Program-made: the position numbers and the translations under genes | Notes under the pieces: generated by a model | The model's database searches: none | Seen by the model: the letters and a program-made list of their open reading frames with translations, nothing else | What the model was told of the DNA's origin: nothing | Shown here: positions 18,501 through 25,599 of the stretch, one piece after another | Numbering within the stretch: the stretch's first letter is position 1 | Layout of the letters: each line of letters starts with the position of its first letter | Assembly (NCBI RefSeq): GCF_025215075.1 | Contig: NZ_JAOBTH010000025.1 | Location: forward strand, 140,790-204,789 | Source of the DNA: Tenacibaculum haliotis | GTDB lineage: Bacteria > Bacteroidota > Bacteroidia > Flavobacteriales > Flavobacteriaceae | Reading direction: 5' to 3' | DNA length: 64,000 nucleotides

Positions 18501-18511
18501 AATTTCAGCTA

Positions 18512-20191
18512 TTAAAATGCATCAGTTACACAGCCTTTAGATGCTGACGCTACTGTTTTTGCGTATTTGTATAATATTCCTTTTTTATGCTTTAATGCAG
18601 GTGCTACCCATTGTGCTTTTCTTTCTGCTAATTCCTCATCAGAAAGTAATACATTTATAGAATTGTCTTCTGCACTAATTCTAATTTTATCTCCTGTTTT
18701 AAGTAAACCAATTGCTCCTCCAGATTGTGCTTCAGGTGTAATATGCCCAACTACAAACCCATGCGTTCCTCCAGAAAAACGACCATCAGTAATTAATGCT
18801 ACAGATTTTCCTAAGCCTGCTCCCATAATAAGCGAAGTTGGCTTTAACATTTCTGGCATTCCAGGTCCTCCTTTTGGTCCAACATATCTAATTACAACCA
18901 CATCACCTCTTTCTACCTCTCCGTTAGAAATACCTGTATTTGCTGCCTGTTCTCCATCATATACAACTGCTTTTCCTTCAAAAAGCAATCCTTCATTTCC
19001 TGAAATTTTTGCAACAGCTCCTTCAGAAGCTAAGTTCCCATAGATTATTTGAATGTTTCCTGATGTTTTTAAAGCTTTATCTTTTGGGTGTATTACATCT
19101 TGATCATCAAACTCCATTGCCTCAACATTTGCTAAGTTTTCAGCCAATGTTTTTCCTGTAACAGTTAAACAATCACCATGTAAATAACCATTATCTAATA
19201 AATATTTCATTACAGCAGGTGTACCTCCTATTGAATGAACATCTTCCATTAAATATTTTCCTGATGGTTTTAAATCTGCAATTAAAGGAGTTCTATCACT
19301 CACTTTTTGAATATCTTCTAAAGTAAAATCTATATCAGCAGCATGTGCTATTGCTAAAAAGTGTAATACCGCATTGGTAGAACCTCCTAAAGCATTTACT
19401 AATGCCATTGCGTTTTCTAAAGACTTTTTAGATATAATATCTAAAGGTTTTAAATCTAACTCTAATAAGTTTTTAATAGCCAAAGCTGTTCTTTCTGCTT
19501 CAGATAATTTATTAGGATTTTCTGCTGGTATTGATGAATTATATGGTAATGCAAATCCCATACATTCTATTGCTGATGCCATTGTATTTGCAGTATACAT
19601 ACCACCACAAGCACCTGCACCAGGAATTGCTCTTTTTATAATTTCTCTATATTCATCCTCTTCTATTTCTCCTGCTACTTTTTGGCCTAAAGCTTCAAAA
19701 GCAGAAACAATATTTAATTTCTTTCCTTTGTAGTTTCCAGAAGCAATTGTTCCTCCATACATCATAATTGATGGACGATTTAAACGCAACATGGCAATTA
19801 CTGCTCCGGGCATATTTTTATCACAACCAACTACCGATACTAATGCGTCATAACTTTGCGCATTCATAACCGTTTCTATAGAATCGGCAATAATATCTCT
19901 TGAAGCTAACGAGTAATTCATTCCTGAAGTTCCCATCGAAATTCCATCAGAAACTCCAATTGTATTAAATCCTAAACCAACTAAACCTGCAATTTTTGTT
20001 TCAACTTTAACTTCGGCTGCTAAATTGTTTAAATGCATATTACATGGGTTACCATCATAGCCAGTACTTGCAATACCAACTTGAGCTTTACTCATGTCTT
20101 CATCTGTTAAACCAACTGCATACAACATTGCTTGTGATGCTGGTTGAGATTCATCTTGTGTTAACCTACTACTGTGTTTGTTTAATTTCAT
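18512..20191 (-). CDS. ilvD: Dihydroxy-acid dehydratase
   Basis: The 559-residue Fe-S dehydratase has its three cluster cysteines in G-N-P-C-N (C50), [10 protein letters not shown] and [12 protein letters not shown]. The Ser base is in the C-terminal [10 protein letters not shown] / [15 protein letters not shown] region. It forms 2-oxo acids from the dihydroxy acids in valine and isoleucine synthesis. It lies 1 nt after ilvE and is otherwise of ordinary family length and composition. Confidence 0.97.
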   Translation of the reverse strand: MKLNKHSSRLTQDESQPASQAMLYAVGLTDEDMSKAQVGIASTGYDGNPCNMHLNNLAAEVKVETKIAGLVGLGFNTIGVSDGISMGTSGMNYSLASRDIIADSIETVMNAQSYDALVSVVGCDKNMPGAVIAMLRLNRPSIMMYGGTIASGNYKGKKLNIVSAFEALGQKVAGEIEEDEYREIIKRAIPGAGACGGMYTANTMASAIECMGFALPYNSSIPAENPNKLSEAERTALAIKNLLELDLKPLDIISKKSLENAMALVNALGGSTNAVLHFLAIAHAADIDFTLEDIQKVSDRTPLIADLKPSGKYLMEDVHSIGGTPAVMKYLLDNGYLHGDCLTVTGKTLAENLANVEAMEFDDQDVIHPKDKALKTSGNIQIIYGNLASEGAVAKISGNEGLLFEGKAVVYDGEQAANTGISNGEVERGDVVVIRYVGPKGGPGMPEMLKPTSLIMGAGLGKSVALITDGRFSGGTHGFVVGHITPEAQSGGAIGLLKTGDKIRISAEDNSINVLLSDEELAERKAQWVAPALKHKKGILYKYAKTVASASKGCVTDAF

Positions 20192-20192
20192 T

Positions 20193-21080
20193 TTAACTTG
20201 CTTTACGTTTATTACGTAATCCTAATACTTCGTTTTTATATAATTTCATTAATTGATATCCGTGCGATTTCTCCCATGCTAATGGGAAATGATACTCATC
20301 TAATGATTCTAATCCTACAACTTCTGCCGCTGTTCCTGTAAAAAAACAAGCGTCCATATTTTTTAATTCTTCTAAAGTCACATGCTTTTCTTCTAGTGGA
20401 ATTCCATTTTCTTTACATAAATCAATTACTGTTGATCTTGTAATACCTGCCATAATATGACCTTTAGGAGGCGTATATAATTTCCCATCTTTCTCCATAA
20501 ATATATTTGCTCCAGAACACTCAGCAACATTATTATTCATATCTAACAACAAAGCCTCATCATAACCTGCCGCTTTCACTTCATTTGATGCTAAAATAGA
20601 GTTGGTATAATGCCCTGTTACTTTTGCTTCAACAAAGCATGATTTAGGATTTGGACGTTGAAATTTAGATGTTTTAACTCTTAATAGTTTATTCCCCATT
20701 AATTTACCCCATTCCCAACATTGTATAATTAATTGAGAATCTTTAGCTGAAAAGACCCCCATATTTTCACCTGCTACAATTAGAGGTCGGATATATGCGT
20801 CTTGTAAATTATTTTTTTCTAACAACTCATATGTTAATCGTGTAAGCTCTTCTTCGGTATAATTAAACTCAATACTCATTACTTCTGCTCCGTATTTAAG
20901 TCGTTTATAATGTTCTTCTGATTTAAATATTCTAGTGCCTTCACTCGTTTTATAAGCTCTTATTCCTTCGAACACACCATTACCATAGTGTAAACTTTGA
21001 CTGTATGGATTTGACGTAGCATCTTTTGCTTTGATAAACTCTCCATCGTAAAAAATCACACTTTCTTCGTTATAATACAT
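20193..21080 (-). CDS. ilvE: Branched-chain amino acid aminotransferase
   Basis: The 295-residue fold type IV PLP protein has [14 protein letters not shown] near residue 31-44, the Schiff-base lysine in [11 protein letters not shown] (K153), [10 protein letters not shown], and the phosphate-binding G-I-T-R-S-T-V and F-F-T-G-T-A-A-E-V segments. It carries out the last step of Ile, Val and Leu synthesis using glutamate. It is first in the minus-strand ilv operon, with the tandem attenuators upstream. The 150 nt between its ATG and the nearer terminator hold nothing I can name. Confidence 0.96.
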   Translation of the reverse strand: MYYNEESVIFYDGEFIKAKDATSNPYSQSLHYGNGVFEGIRAYKTSEGTRIFKSEEHYKRLKYGAEVMSIEFNYTEEELTRLTYELLEKNNLQDAYIRPLIVAGENMGVFSAKDSQLIIQCWEWGKLMGNKLLRVKTSKFQRPNPKSCFVEAKVTGHYTNSILASNEVKAAGYDEALLLDMNNNVAECSGANIFMEKDGKLYTPPKGHIMAGITRSTVIDLCKENGIPLEEKHVTLEELKNMDACFFTGTAAEVVGLESLDEYHFPLAWEKSHGYQLMKLYKNEVLGLRNKRKAS

Positions 21081-21230
21081 CCTCTCCTTTTTTTAATATT
21101 CAAAATTATTTTATTGTTTCTTTATTAATTCTATTTTCTTTTCACTTTAATGATGCCTATCTAACAATAAAAACACTTAATTGTTTAATTATCAATAATT
21201 TAAAAAACAACATATATACTATTCAACATA

Positions 21231-21267
21231 TAAAAAAAACCTGTGTCAAAATTGACACAGGTTTTTT
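21231..21267 (-). terminator. Attenuator terminator 2 of the ilv operon (ilvE-proximal)
   Basis: CCTGTGTCA pairs with TGACACAGG (21240-21248 with 21253-21261) around a 4-nt loop, with T8 on the minus strand (21232-21239). It follows leader peptide 2 and precedes ilvE by 150 nt. Its minus-strand 5' arm can instead pair with TGATACAG (21287-21294), which includes the leader 2 stop codon (8 pairs, one G-U). That is the expected antiterminator. Confidence 0.85.
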
Positions 21268-21291
21268 ATTGTATAGCAATAAACATCTGTA

Positions 21292-21354
21292 TCAACTCGG
21301 TGGTGAGCTAATAATGACAATAATTAATGCGATAATGTTTAAAGTTTGATTCAT
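21292..21354 (-). CDS. ilv operon leader peptide 2 (Ile/Leu/Val-rich)
   Basis: Minus-strand ATG to TGA encodes MNQTLNIIALIIVIISSPPS (20 residues): seven Ile, two Leu and one Val, with the run L-I-I-V-I-I in the centre. It is followed by an intrinsic terminator about 30 nt downstream and lies ahead of ilvE, as expected of an attenuation leader: ribosomes stalling at Ile/Val codons would change which RNA hairpin forms. The first eight residues resemble leader peptide 1 (M-N-x-x-L-N-I-I), suggesting duplication. It is too short for similarity-based gene finders. Function is inferred from composition and position. Confidence 0.8.
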   Translation of the reverse strand: MNQTLNIIALIIVIISSPPS

Positions 21355-21365
21355 TTTGTTGTAAT

Positions 21366-21399
21366 AAAAAAGGCTTCCTAAAAATTTAGGAAGCCTTTT
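21366..21399 (-). terminator. Attenuator terminator 1 of the ilv operon (promoter-proximal)
   Basis: GGCTTCCTAAA pairs with TTTAGGAAGCC (21372-21382 with 21385-21395) and ends in T6 on the minus strand. It follows leader peptide 1 and precedes leader peptide 2. Its minus-strand 5' arm contains CTTCCT, which can instead pair with AGGAAG (21423-21428) lying directly after the leader 1 stop codon. Confidence 0.85.
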
Positions 21400-21428
21400 A
21401 ATATTTATTTTTTTTAAATATACTTCCT

Positions 21429-21491
21429 TTATCCTTGTAAAATAATTACAATGACTACAATAGAAATAATATTTAAAATTTGTTTATTCAT
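21429..21491 (-). CDS. ilv operon leader peptide 1 (Ile/Val/Leu-rich)
   Basis: Minus-strand ATG to TAA encodes MNKQILNIISIVVIVIILQG (20 residues) with eight Ile, three Val and two Leu; residues 11-18 are an unbroken run of these. The stop codon abuts AGGAAG, which is complementary to the 5' arm of terminator 1. A ribosome finishing the leader would cover it and allow termination, while a ribosome stalled earlier would leave it free for antitermination. It is the more distal of two consecutive leader/terminator modules. Function is inferred from sequence logic, not from experiment. Confidence 0.85.
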   Translation of the reverse strand: MNKQILNIISIVVIVIILQG

Positions 21492-21527
21492 TTTTTGTTT
21501 AATCTCCGTTTATAAAAAACCGATAGG

Positions 21528-21535
21528 CAAATATT
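21528..21535 (-). promoter_or_regulatory. Candidate -7 box of the ilv leader transcript
   Basis: AATATTTG on the minus strand differs at one position from TAnnTTTG. A start near 21522 would give about 30 nt before leader peptide 1. No -33 TTG at the standard spacing is seen, so the assignment is tentative. Confidence 0.35.
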
Positions 21536-21589
21536 GAAATTTATTTTTTAATTATCCTAATTATTTTATATTAATTTAAAATTAATTTA

Positions 21590-21597
21590 TATGTTTG
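21590..21597 (+). promoter_or_regulatory. Candidate -7 box of the arg leader transcript
   Basis: TATGTTTG is a full match to TAnnTTTG and ends 4 nt before the ATG of the Arg-rich leader at 21602. Transcription would then start at or within a few bases of that ATG, making the leader mRNA nearly or completely leaderless. A TTG at -33 is not evident. Confidence 0.5.
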
Positions 21598-21601
21598 CAA
21601 T

Positions 21602-21673
21602 ATGATTACACAAAAAAATAAAATACGTAGTACTGCTCCCAGTACATTTGTTCGCTTTCGCCGTCGCAGCTAA
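21602..21673 (+). CDS. arg operon leader peptide (Arg-rich)
   Basis: The plus-strand ATG to TAA encodes 23 residues, beginning MITQKNKIRSTAPST and ending F-V-R-F-R-R-R-S. Five residues are arginine, four of them among the last six, encoded by CGC or CGT although the surrounding genes mostly use AGA. It lies about 280 nt upstream of the arginine biosynthesis operon and right after a promoter-like box. This is what is expected of a peptide whose translation reports charged tRNA-Arg. A hairpin formed by the Arg-codon region and the sequence after the stop adds to the case. It is too short for standard gene finding. Confidence 0.75.
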   Translation: MITQKNKIRSTAPSTFVRFRRRS

Positions 21674-21684
21674 AAGCAAACAAA
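21647..21684 (+). promoter_or_regulatory. Hairpin overlapping the arg leader codons
   Basis: TTTGTTCGCTTT (21647-21658) pairs with AAAGCAAACAAA (21673-21684), 11 of 12 positions, enclosing the Arg-codon run and the leader stop. Another stem, GTACTG with CAGTAC (21630-21645), lies just before it. Only a weak T-rich stretch follows, so it may be a pause or anti-terminator hairpin, not a terminator. Confidence 0.5.
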
Positions 21685-21719
21685 TATTTCTTTATACGTA
21701 ATTTTTATTCTTTTATTCT

Positions 21720-21824
21720 TTGTACAATTTCAAATTCATATCAATAGTATCTGTAGTTATTCTTTCGAATAGCCCCGCAGTTGTACGCCCTATTTTCCGC
21801 CGTCGCCCTTTGGGTGCTATCTAA
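21720..21824 (+). CDS. Possible second Arg-rich leader ORF of the arg operon
   Basis: An open frame from TTG at 21720 to TAA at 21824 would encode 34 residues: a hydrophobic N-terminal half (M-Y-N-F-K-F-I-S-I-V-S-V-V-I-L) then V-V-R-P-I-F-R-R-R-P-L-G-A-I. The F-R-R-R motif uses the same CGC-CGT-CGC codons as the first leader. There is no ATG in frame, so the start is uncertain. The codons lie in a conspicuous GC-rich stretch that can also form a stem (ATAGC-CCC, 21769-21776, with GGG-T-GCTAT, 21812-21820), followed by a terminator-like hairpin. It could be a second attenuator module, or just a structured leader RNA. Confidence 0.35.
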   Translation: MYNFKFISIVSVVILSNSPAVVRPIFRRRPLGAI

Positions 21825-21830
21825 TTTATT

Positions 21831-21858
21831 GAACCTAGGTGAGTCCGGTTCTTCTTTT
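21831..21858 (+). terminator. Terminator-like hairpin in the arg leader
   Basis: GAACC (21831-21835) pairs with GGTTC (21847-21851), with GG/CC pairs stacked inside past a 2-nt bulge, followed by TTCTTTT. It lies 7 nt after the stop of the possible second Arg leader and 92 nt before the first arg operon gene. As an attenuator it would limit read-through when arginine is plentiful. The remaining leader to 21949 shows only short imperfect repeats. Confidence 0.5.
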
Positions 21859-21949
21859 CAAACAATCAATTTATTTCAAATAACACAATACCTATCAAAC
21901 ACTTAAATGTTTACAAAAATCATATTGGTATTATTTAAAATCAAGAACA

Positions 21950-22570
21950 ATGGAAATTGTTATTGCTAATAAATCACATAGTATATACGCAAAAATTATC
22001 TGTGACACTATTGCCGAATCTGCTAATGTTAGAGGTACAGGAATTGCTAAGCGTACACCTGAATATATCATAACTAAAATAGAAAACGGCAATGCTGTTA
22101 TCGCTTTAGAGAATGAGAAATTTGCTGGATTTTGTTATATAGAATCTTGGGGACATGGAAAATTCGTTGCTAATTCAGGCTTAATTGTACATCCTAATTT
22201 CAGAAAACAAGGATTGGCTAAAAGAATAAAAGCAACCGTTTTTGAACATTCGAGAACAAAATTTCCTTCAGCGAAAGTCTTTTCAATAACAACAGGTTTA
22301 CCTGTAATGAAATTAAATAGCGATTTAGGGTACAAACCTGTTACTTTTTCAGAATTAACAAATGATCAATCTTTTTGGAAAGGCTGTCAAACCTGCAAAA
22401 ACTATGACGTTTTACAAAGAACAAAACAACAAATGTGTTTATGTACAGGCATGTTATACGATCCATCATTCAAAGAAAAAAACAACACTAAAGTAAAAAT
22501 TAAAGAGAAAGTTTTTCAAAGATTAAAGAGAATTAAAGAAAGCCTTTTCTTAAAAAAATATAAAAAATGA
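21950..22570 (+). CDS. GNAT-family N-acyltransferase, candidate N-succinylglutamate (or N-acetylglutamate) synthase
   Basis: The 206-residue protein has a GNAT fold with the acyl-CoA loop V-H-P-N-F-R-K-Q-G-L-A-K-R (near residues 80-92) and a C-terminal part with a four-cysteine cluster (C-Q-T-C and C-L-C near residues 144-164), possibly metal-binding, then a basic tail. It is the first gene of the arg operon and overlaps argG by 4 nt (ATGA). The operon encodes every arginine step from glutamate except the initial N-acylation, for which no ArgA or ArgJ is present. This gene fills that position. Bacteroides uses N-succinyl intermediates, so succinyl-CoA may be the donor. The reaction is inferred from context. 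Confidence 0.7.
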   Translation: MEIVIANKSHSIYAKIICDTIAESANVRGTGIAKRTPEYIITKIENGNAVIALENEKFAGFCYIESWGHGKFVANSGLIVHPNFRKQGLAKRIKATVFEHSRTKFPSAKVFSITTGLPVMKLNSDLGYKPVTFSELTNDQSFWKGCQTCKNYDVLQRTKQQMCLCTGMLYDPSFKEKNNTKVKIKEKVFQRLKRIKESLFLKKYKK

Positions 22571-23745
22571 AAAAATTAGTCATTGCATACAGCGGAGGTT
22601 TAGATACATCATATTGTGCCGTTAGCTTATCTAAAGCTGGATATGAAGTTCATGCTGTTAGCGTAAATACAGGTGGATTTACAAATACTGAAATTCAAGA
22701 TATTGAAAAAAACGCCTATAAAATGAGAGTTACTACTTATAAGAATATTGATGCTGTCGCTACATTTTATCAAAAAGTAGTAAAATATTTAATCTACGGA
22801 AATGTATTAAAAAACAATACATATCCTTTATCTGTAAGTGCAGAAAGGATTATTCAAGCAATCGAAATTGCAAAATATGCTAAAAGTATTAATGCAAAAT
22901 ATATTGCTCACGGAAGTACTGGAGCAGGAAATGATCAGGTACGTTTTGATATGATTTTTCAAACTATTGCTCCTGAAATTGAAATTATCACACCAATTAG
23001 AGATCAACAACTCTCTAGACAAGAAGAAATACAATACCTAAAAGATAATGGAATTGACTTGTCTTGGGAAAAAGCAAAATACTCGGTAAATAAAGGTTTA
23101 TGGGGAACAAGTGTTGGCGGAGAAGAAACGTTAACTTCTGCTAAAGCATTACCTGAAAAAGCATATCCTTCTCAATTAGAAAAAAACGGAGAGGAAAAAG
23201 TAAAAATGACTTTTAAAAATGGCGAATTCATTGCTATAAACGCTATAATTGATTCACCACAAAATAACATTCAAAAATTAAATGAATTAGCATCTAAATA
23301 TGCTATTGGTAGAGATATTCATGTAGGTGATACCATTGTTGGAATTAAAGGAAGAGTTGGTTTTGAAGCTGCAGCCGCGCTAATTTCAATTAAAGCACAT
23401 CATTTATTAGAAAAACACACCCTTACTAAATGGCAATTACAACATAAAGAATATTTGTCTAGTTTTTACGGAATGCATTTACACGAAGGCCAATATTTAG
23501 ATCCAGTTATGAGAGATATCGAAGCTTTTCTTGAAAATAGTCAAGCTAAAGTTTCAGGTGAAGTATCTATAACTCTTAAACCATATCATTTTCAGTTAGA
23601 TGGTATTACTTCTAAACATGATTTAATGAATCCAGAATTTGGAAGTTATGGAGAAGAAAATAAAGCTTGGACTGCAAATGATGCAAAAGGTTTTATTAAA
23701 ATTCTAGGAAATCAAAATAAAATATATCAACAAGTTAATTCTTAA
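22567..23745 (+). CDS. argG: Argininosuccinate synthase
   Basis: The 392-residue protein starts MKKLVIAYSGGLDTSYCAV with the PP-loop ATP-binding motif S-G-G-L-D-T-S (residues 9-15). It continues with A-H-G-S-T-G-A-G-N-D-Q-V-R-F-D, which contacts aspartate and citrulline. It ligates citrulline and aspartate with ATP in the penultimate arginine step. The N-terminus is coupled to the GNAT gene by overlapping start and stop, and argC follows after 3 nt. The length is standard. Confidence 0.96.
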   Translation: MKKLVIAYSGGLDTSYCAVSLSKAGYEVHAVSVNTGGFTNTEIQDIEKNAYKMRVTTYKNIDAVATFYQKVVKYLIYGNVLKNNTYPLSVSAERIIQAIEIAKYAKSINAKYIAHGSTGAGNDQVRFDMIFQTIAPEIEIITPIRDQQLSRQEEIQYLKDNGIDLSWEKAKYSVNKGLWGTSVGGEETLTSAKALPEKAYPSQLEKNGEEKVKMTFKNGEFIAINAIIDSPQNNIQKLNELASKYAIGRDIHVGDTIVGIKGRVGFEAAAALISIKAHHLLEKHTLTKWQLQHKEYLSSFYGMHLHEGQYLDPVMRDIEAFLENSQAKVSGEVSITLKPYHFQLDGITSKHDLMNPEFGSYGEENKAWTANDAKGFIKILGNQNKIYQQVNS

Positions 23746-23748
23746 AAA

Positions 23749-24726
23749 ATGATACAAGTAGGAATTATAGGAGGCGCTGGTTATACCGCTGGCGAATTAA
23801 TTAGATTATTAATACATCACCCAAAGGTTGAAATTAACTTCGTTTTTAGTACCTCTAACGCAGGCAATAAAATAAGTAACATTCATCAAGATTTAATTGG
23901 TAATTTAGATTTGAGTTTTACCAATACAATTAATTCAAATATTGATGTATTGTTCTTATGTTTAGGTCATGGAAATTCTAAGAAGTTTTTAGAAAGTAAT
24001 ACTTTTTCTGATGCTACAAAAATCATCGATTTAGGAAATGATTTTAGATTAAAAAAAGATACTATTTTTCAAGAAAAGAACTTCGTTTATGGTTTGCCTG
24101 AGCTACAAAAAAGCAAAATTAAAAAAGCAAAATACATTGCAAACCCTGGTTGTTTTGCTACTGCAATTCAATTAGCAATACTTCCATTAGCTAATGCCAA
24201 CTTAGTTACGAACGATATACATGTAAATGCTGTAACAGGTGCTACTGGTGCTGGTACCTCTTTATCTGCAACAACCCATTTTACTTGGAGAGATAATAAT
24301 TTTTCATATTACAAACCTTTAACGCATCAACATTTAGGAGAAATCAATCAATCTGTAAAAACGTTACAAACTAATTTTAGCTCTCAAATTGTGTTTATGC
24401 CAAATAGAGGTGATTTTTCTAGAGGAATTTTTGCTACGGCTTACACCTATTTTAAAGGAACTTTAGATGAAGCAAAAACACTTTATAAAGAGTTTTATAA
24501 AGACGCTAATTTTACTATTATTTCAGATAAAGAAATACATTTAAAGCAAGTAGTAAATACCAACAAGTGTTTAATTCACTTACACAAGCATGAAAATAAA
24601 TTACTCATAACAAGTGTTATTGATAATTTATTAAAAGGAGCCTCTGGGCAAGCAGTACAAAACATGAATTTGATGTTCGGGTTTGAGGAAACAGCAGGAC
24701 TAAATTTAAAAGCAACTTATTTTTAG
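23749..24726 (+). CDS. argC: N-acyl-gamma-glutamyl-phosphate reductase
   Basis: The 325-residue protein begins with an NADP-binding Rossmann turn (G-I-I-G-G-A-G-Y-T-A-G-E-L) and has the active-site cysteine in the family signature N-P-G-C-F-A-T-A-I (near residue 133), plus the catalytic-domain segments V-T-G-A-T-G-A-G-T-S-L-S-A-T-T-H and H-Q-H-L-G-E-I. It reduces N-acylglutamyl phosphate to the semialdehyde. The N-acyl group may be acetyl or succinyl. A 72-nt gap with an interspersed repeat separates it from proC. Confidence 0.95.
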   Translation: MIQVGIIGGAGYTAGELIRLLIHHPKVEINFVFSTSNAGNKISNIHQDLIGNLDLSFTNTINSNIDVLFLCLGHGNSKKFLESNTFSDATKIIDLGNDFRLKKDTIFQEKNFVYGLPELQKSKIKKAKYIANPGCFATAIQLAILPLANANLVTNDIHVNAVTGATGAGTSLSATTHFTWRDNNFSYYKPLTHQHLGEINQSVKTLQTNFSSQIVFMPNRGDFSRGIFATAYTYFKGTLDEAKTLYKEFYKDANFTIISDKEIHLKQVVNTNKCLIHLHKHENKLLITSVIDNLLKGASGQAVQNMNLMFGFEETAGLNLKATYF

Positions 24727-24735
24727 AAAACGAAA

Positions 24736-24777
24736 TGTCAATTCGAGCGGAGTTGAGAACTCTCGACTGTGCTCGAA
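24736..24777. repeat. Interspersed intergenic repeat with imperfect inverted arms
   Basis: TTCGAGCGGAGTTGAGA (24742-24758) is an imperfect inverted copy of TCTCGACTGTGCTCGAA (24761-24777), 14 of 17 positions, preceded by TGTCA. Its GC content stands out from the flanks. It resembles a short palindromic repeat scattered in flavobacterial intergenic DNA (recognised from memory, not searched). It occupies most of the argC-proC gap and would form a hairpin in the arg mRNA. Confidence 0.6.
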
Positions 24778-24798
24778 AAGCCACAAAAAATATAAAAC

Positions 24799-25599
24799 AT
24801 GAAAATAGCAATTATAGGTACAGGAAATTTAGGGAAATCTATTGCAAAAGGATTAATAACAACCAATGCTATAACTTCTTTGTATTTAACAAGAAGAAAA
24901 CTAGATACTATTAAAGATTTTGAAGGATATAAAAATGTTAGTTTAACAACTAATAACTCTGAAGCTGTTATAAATTCAGACATCATTATTCTAGCTGTTC
25001 AACCAGCACATTTAAAACAAATTTTAAATGATATTAAGCCTCTATTAAAAGAGAATCACATTATTATTTCTACCATTACTGGTTTTTCAATTACTCAAAT
25101 TGAAGAGGTTGTTGGAGTTCATAATTTTATTATTAGAGCAATGCCTAATACTGCAATTGCCGTTGGTAAATCGATGACTTGCTTGTGTGGAAACATCAAA
25201 GGATTGGAAAGAATAAAAGTAGCCGAAGCTGTTTTTAACAGATTAGGTACTTCTATTGTTATTCCAGAATCTAAAATGCAAGCTGCAACCGTAGTTTGTG
25301 CAAGCGGAATTGCTTTTTGGATGCGGATGATAAGAGCAACTACTCAGGCTGTTATTCAATTAGGTTTTGATGCCAAAGAAGCACAAGAATTAGCCATGCA
25401 TACTTGTGATGGTGCTGCAAACTTATTAATTACAACAGGAAATCATCCAGAACAAGAAATAGATAAAGTTACAACGCCTAAAGGCTGTACTATTGAAGGG
25501 TTAAATGAAATGGAACATCAAGGGTTGAGTTCTTCATTAATACAAGGAATGGTTACCTCATATAATAAAATTAACACCATAAAAACTGAGCAATTATGA
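24799..25599 (+). CDS. proC: Pyrroline-5-carboxylate reductase
   Basis: The 266-residue protein has an N-terminal NAD(P)-binding site (I-A-I-I-G-T-G-N-L-G-K-S-I-A-K-G) and the C-terminal signature region of P5C reductases (T-P-K-G-C-T-I-E-G-L, normally T-P-G-G-T-T). It makes proline from pyrroline-5-carboxylate. In an arg operon it links glutamate-semialdehyde or ornithine metabolism to proline. It is 4 nt overlapped with argD (ATGA). No proA or proB is in this window. The second Gly of the usual T-P-G-G motif is replaced by Lys here, which is worth noting but not disabling by itself. Confidence 0.9.
   Translation: MKIAIIGTGNLGKSIAKGLITTNAITSLYLTRRKLDTIKDFEGYKNVSLTTNNSEAVINSDIIILAVQPAHLKQILNDIKPLLKENHIIISTITGFSITQIEEVVGVHNFIIRAMPNTAIAVGKSMTCLCGNIKGLERIKVAEAVFNRLGTSIVIPESKMQAATVVCASGIAFWMRMIRATTQAVIQLGFDAKEAQELAMHTCDGAANLLITTGNHPEQEIDKVTTPKGCTIEGLNEMEHQGLSSSLIQGMVTSYNKINTIKTEQL

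Noticed and set aside
18567..19043. 158-codon plus-strand open frame
   Set aside because: It is fully antisense to ilvD, rich in Pro/Ser/Thr with no recognisable domain; a shadow frame.
21760..21851. GC-rich stretch considered as a known structured RNA (tmRNA, RNase P, riboswitch) on either strand
   Set aside because: No conserved signature of these RNAs could be recognised. The Arg codons and flanking terminator fit an operon leader better.
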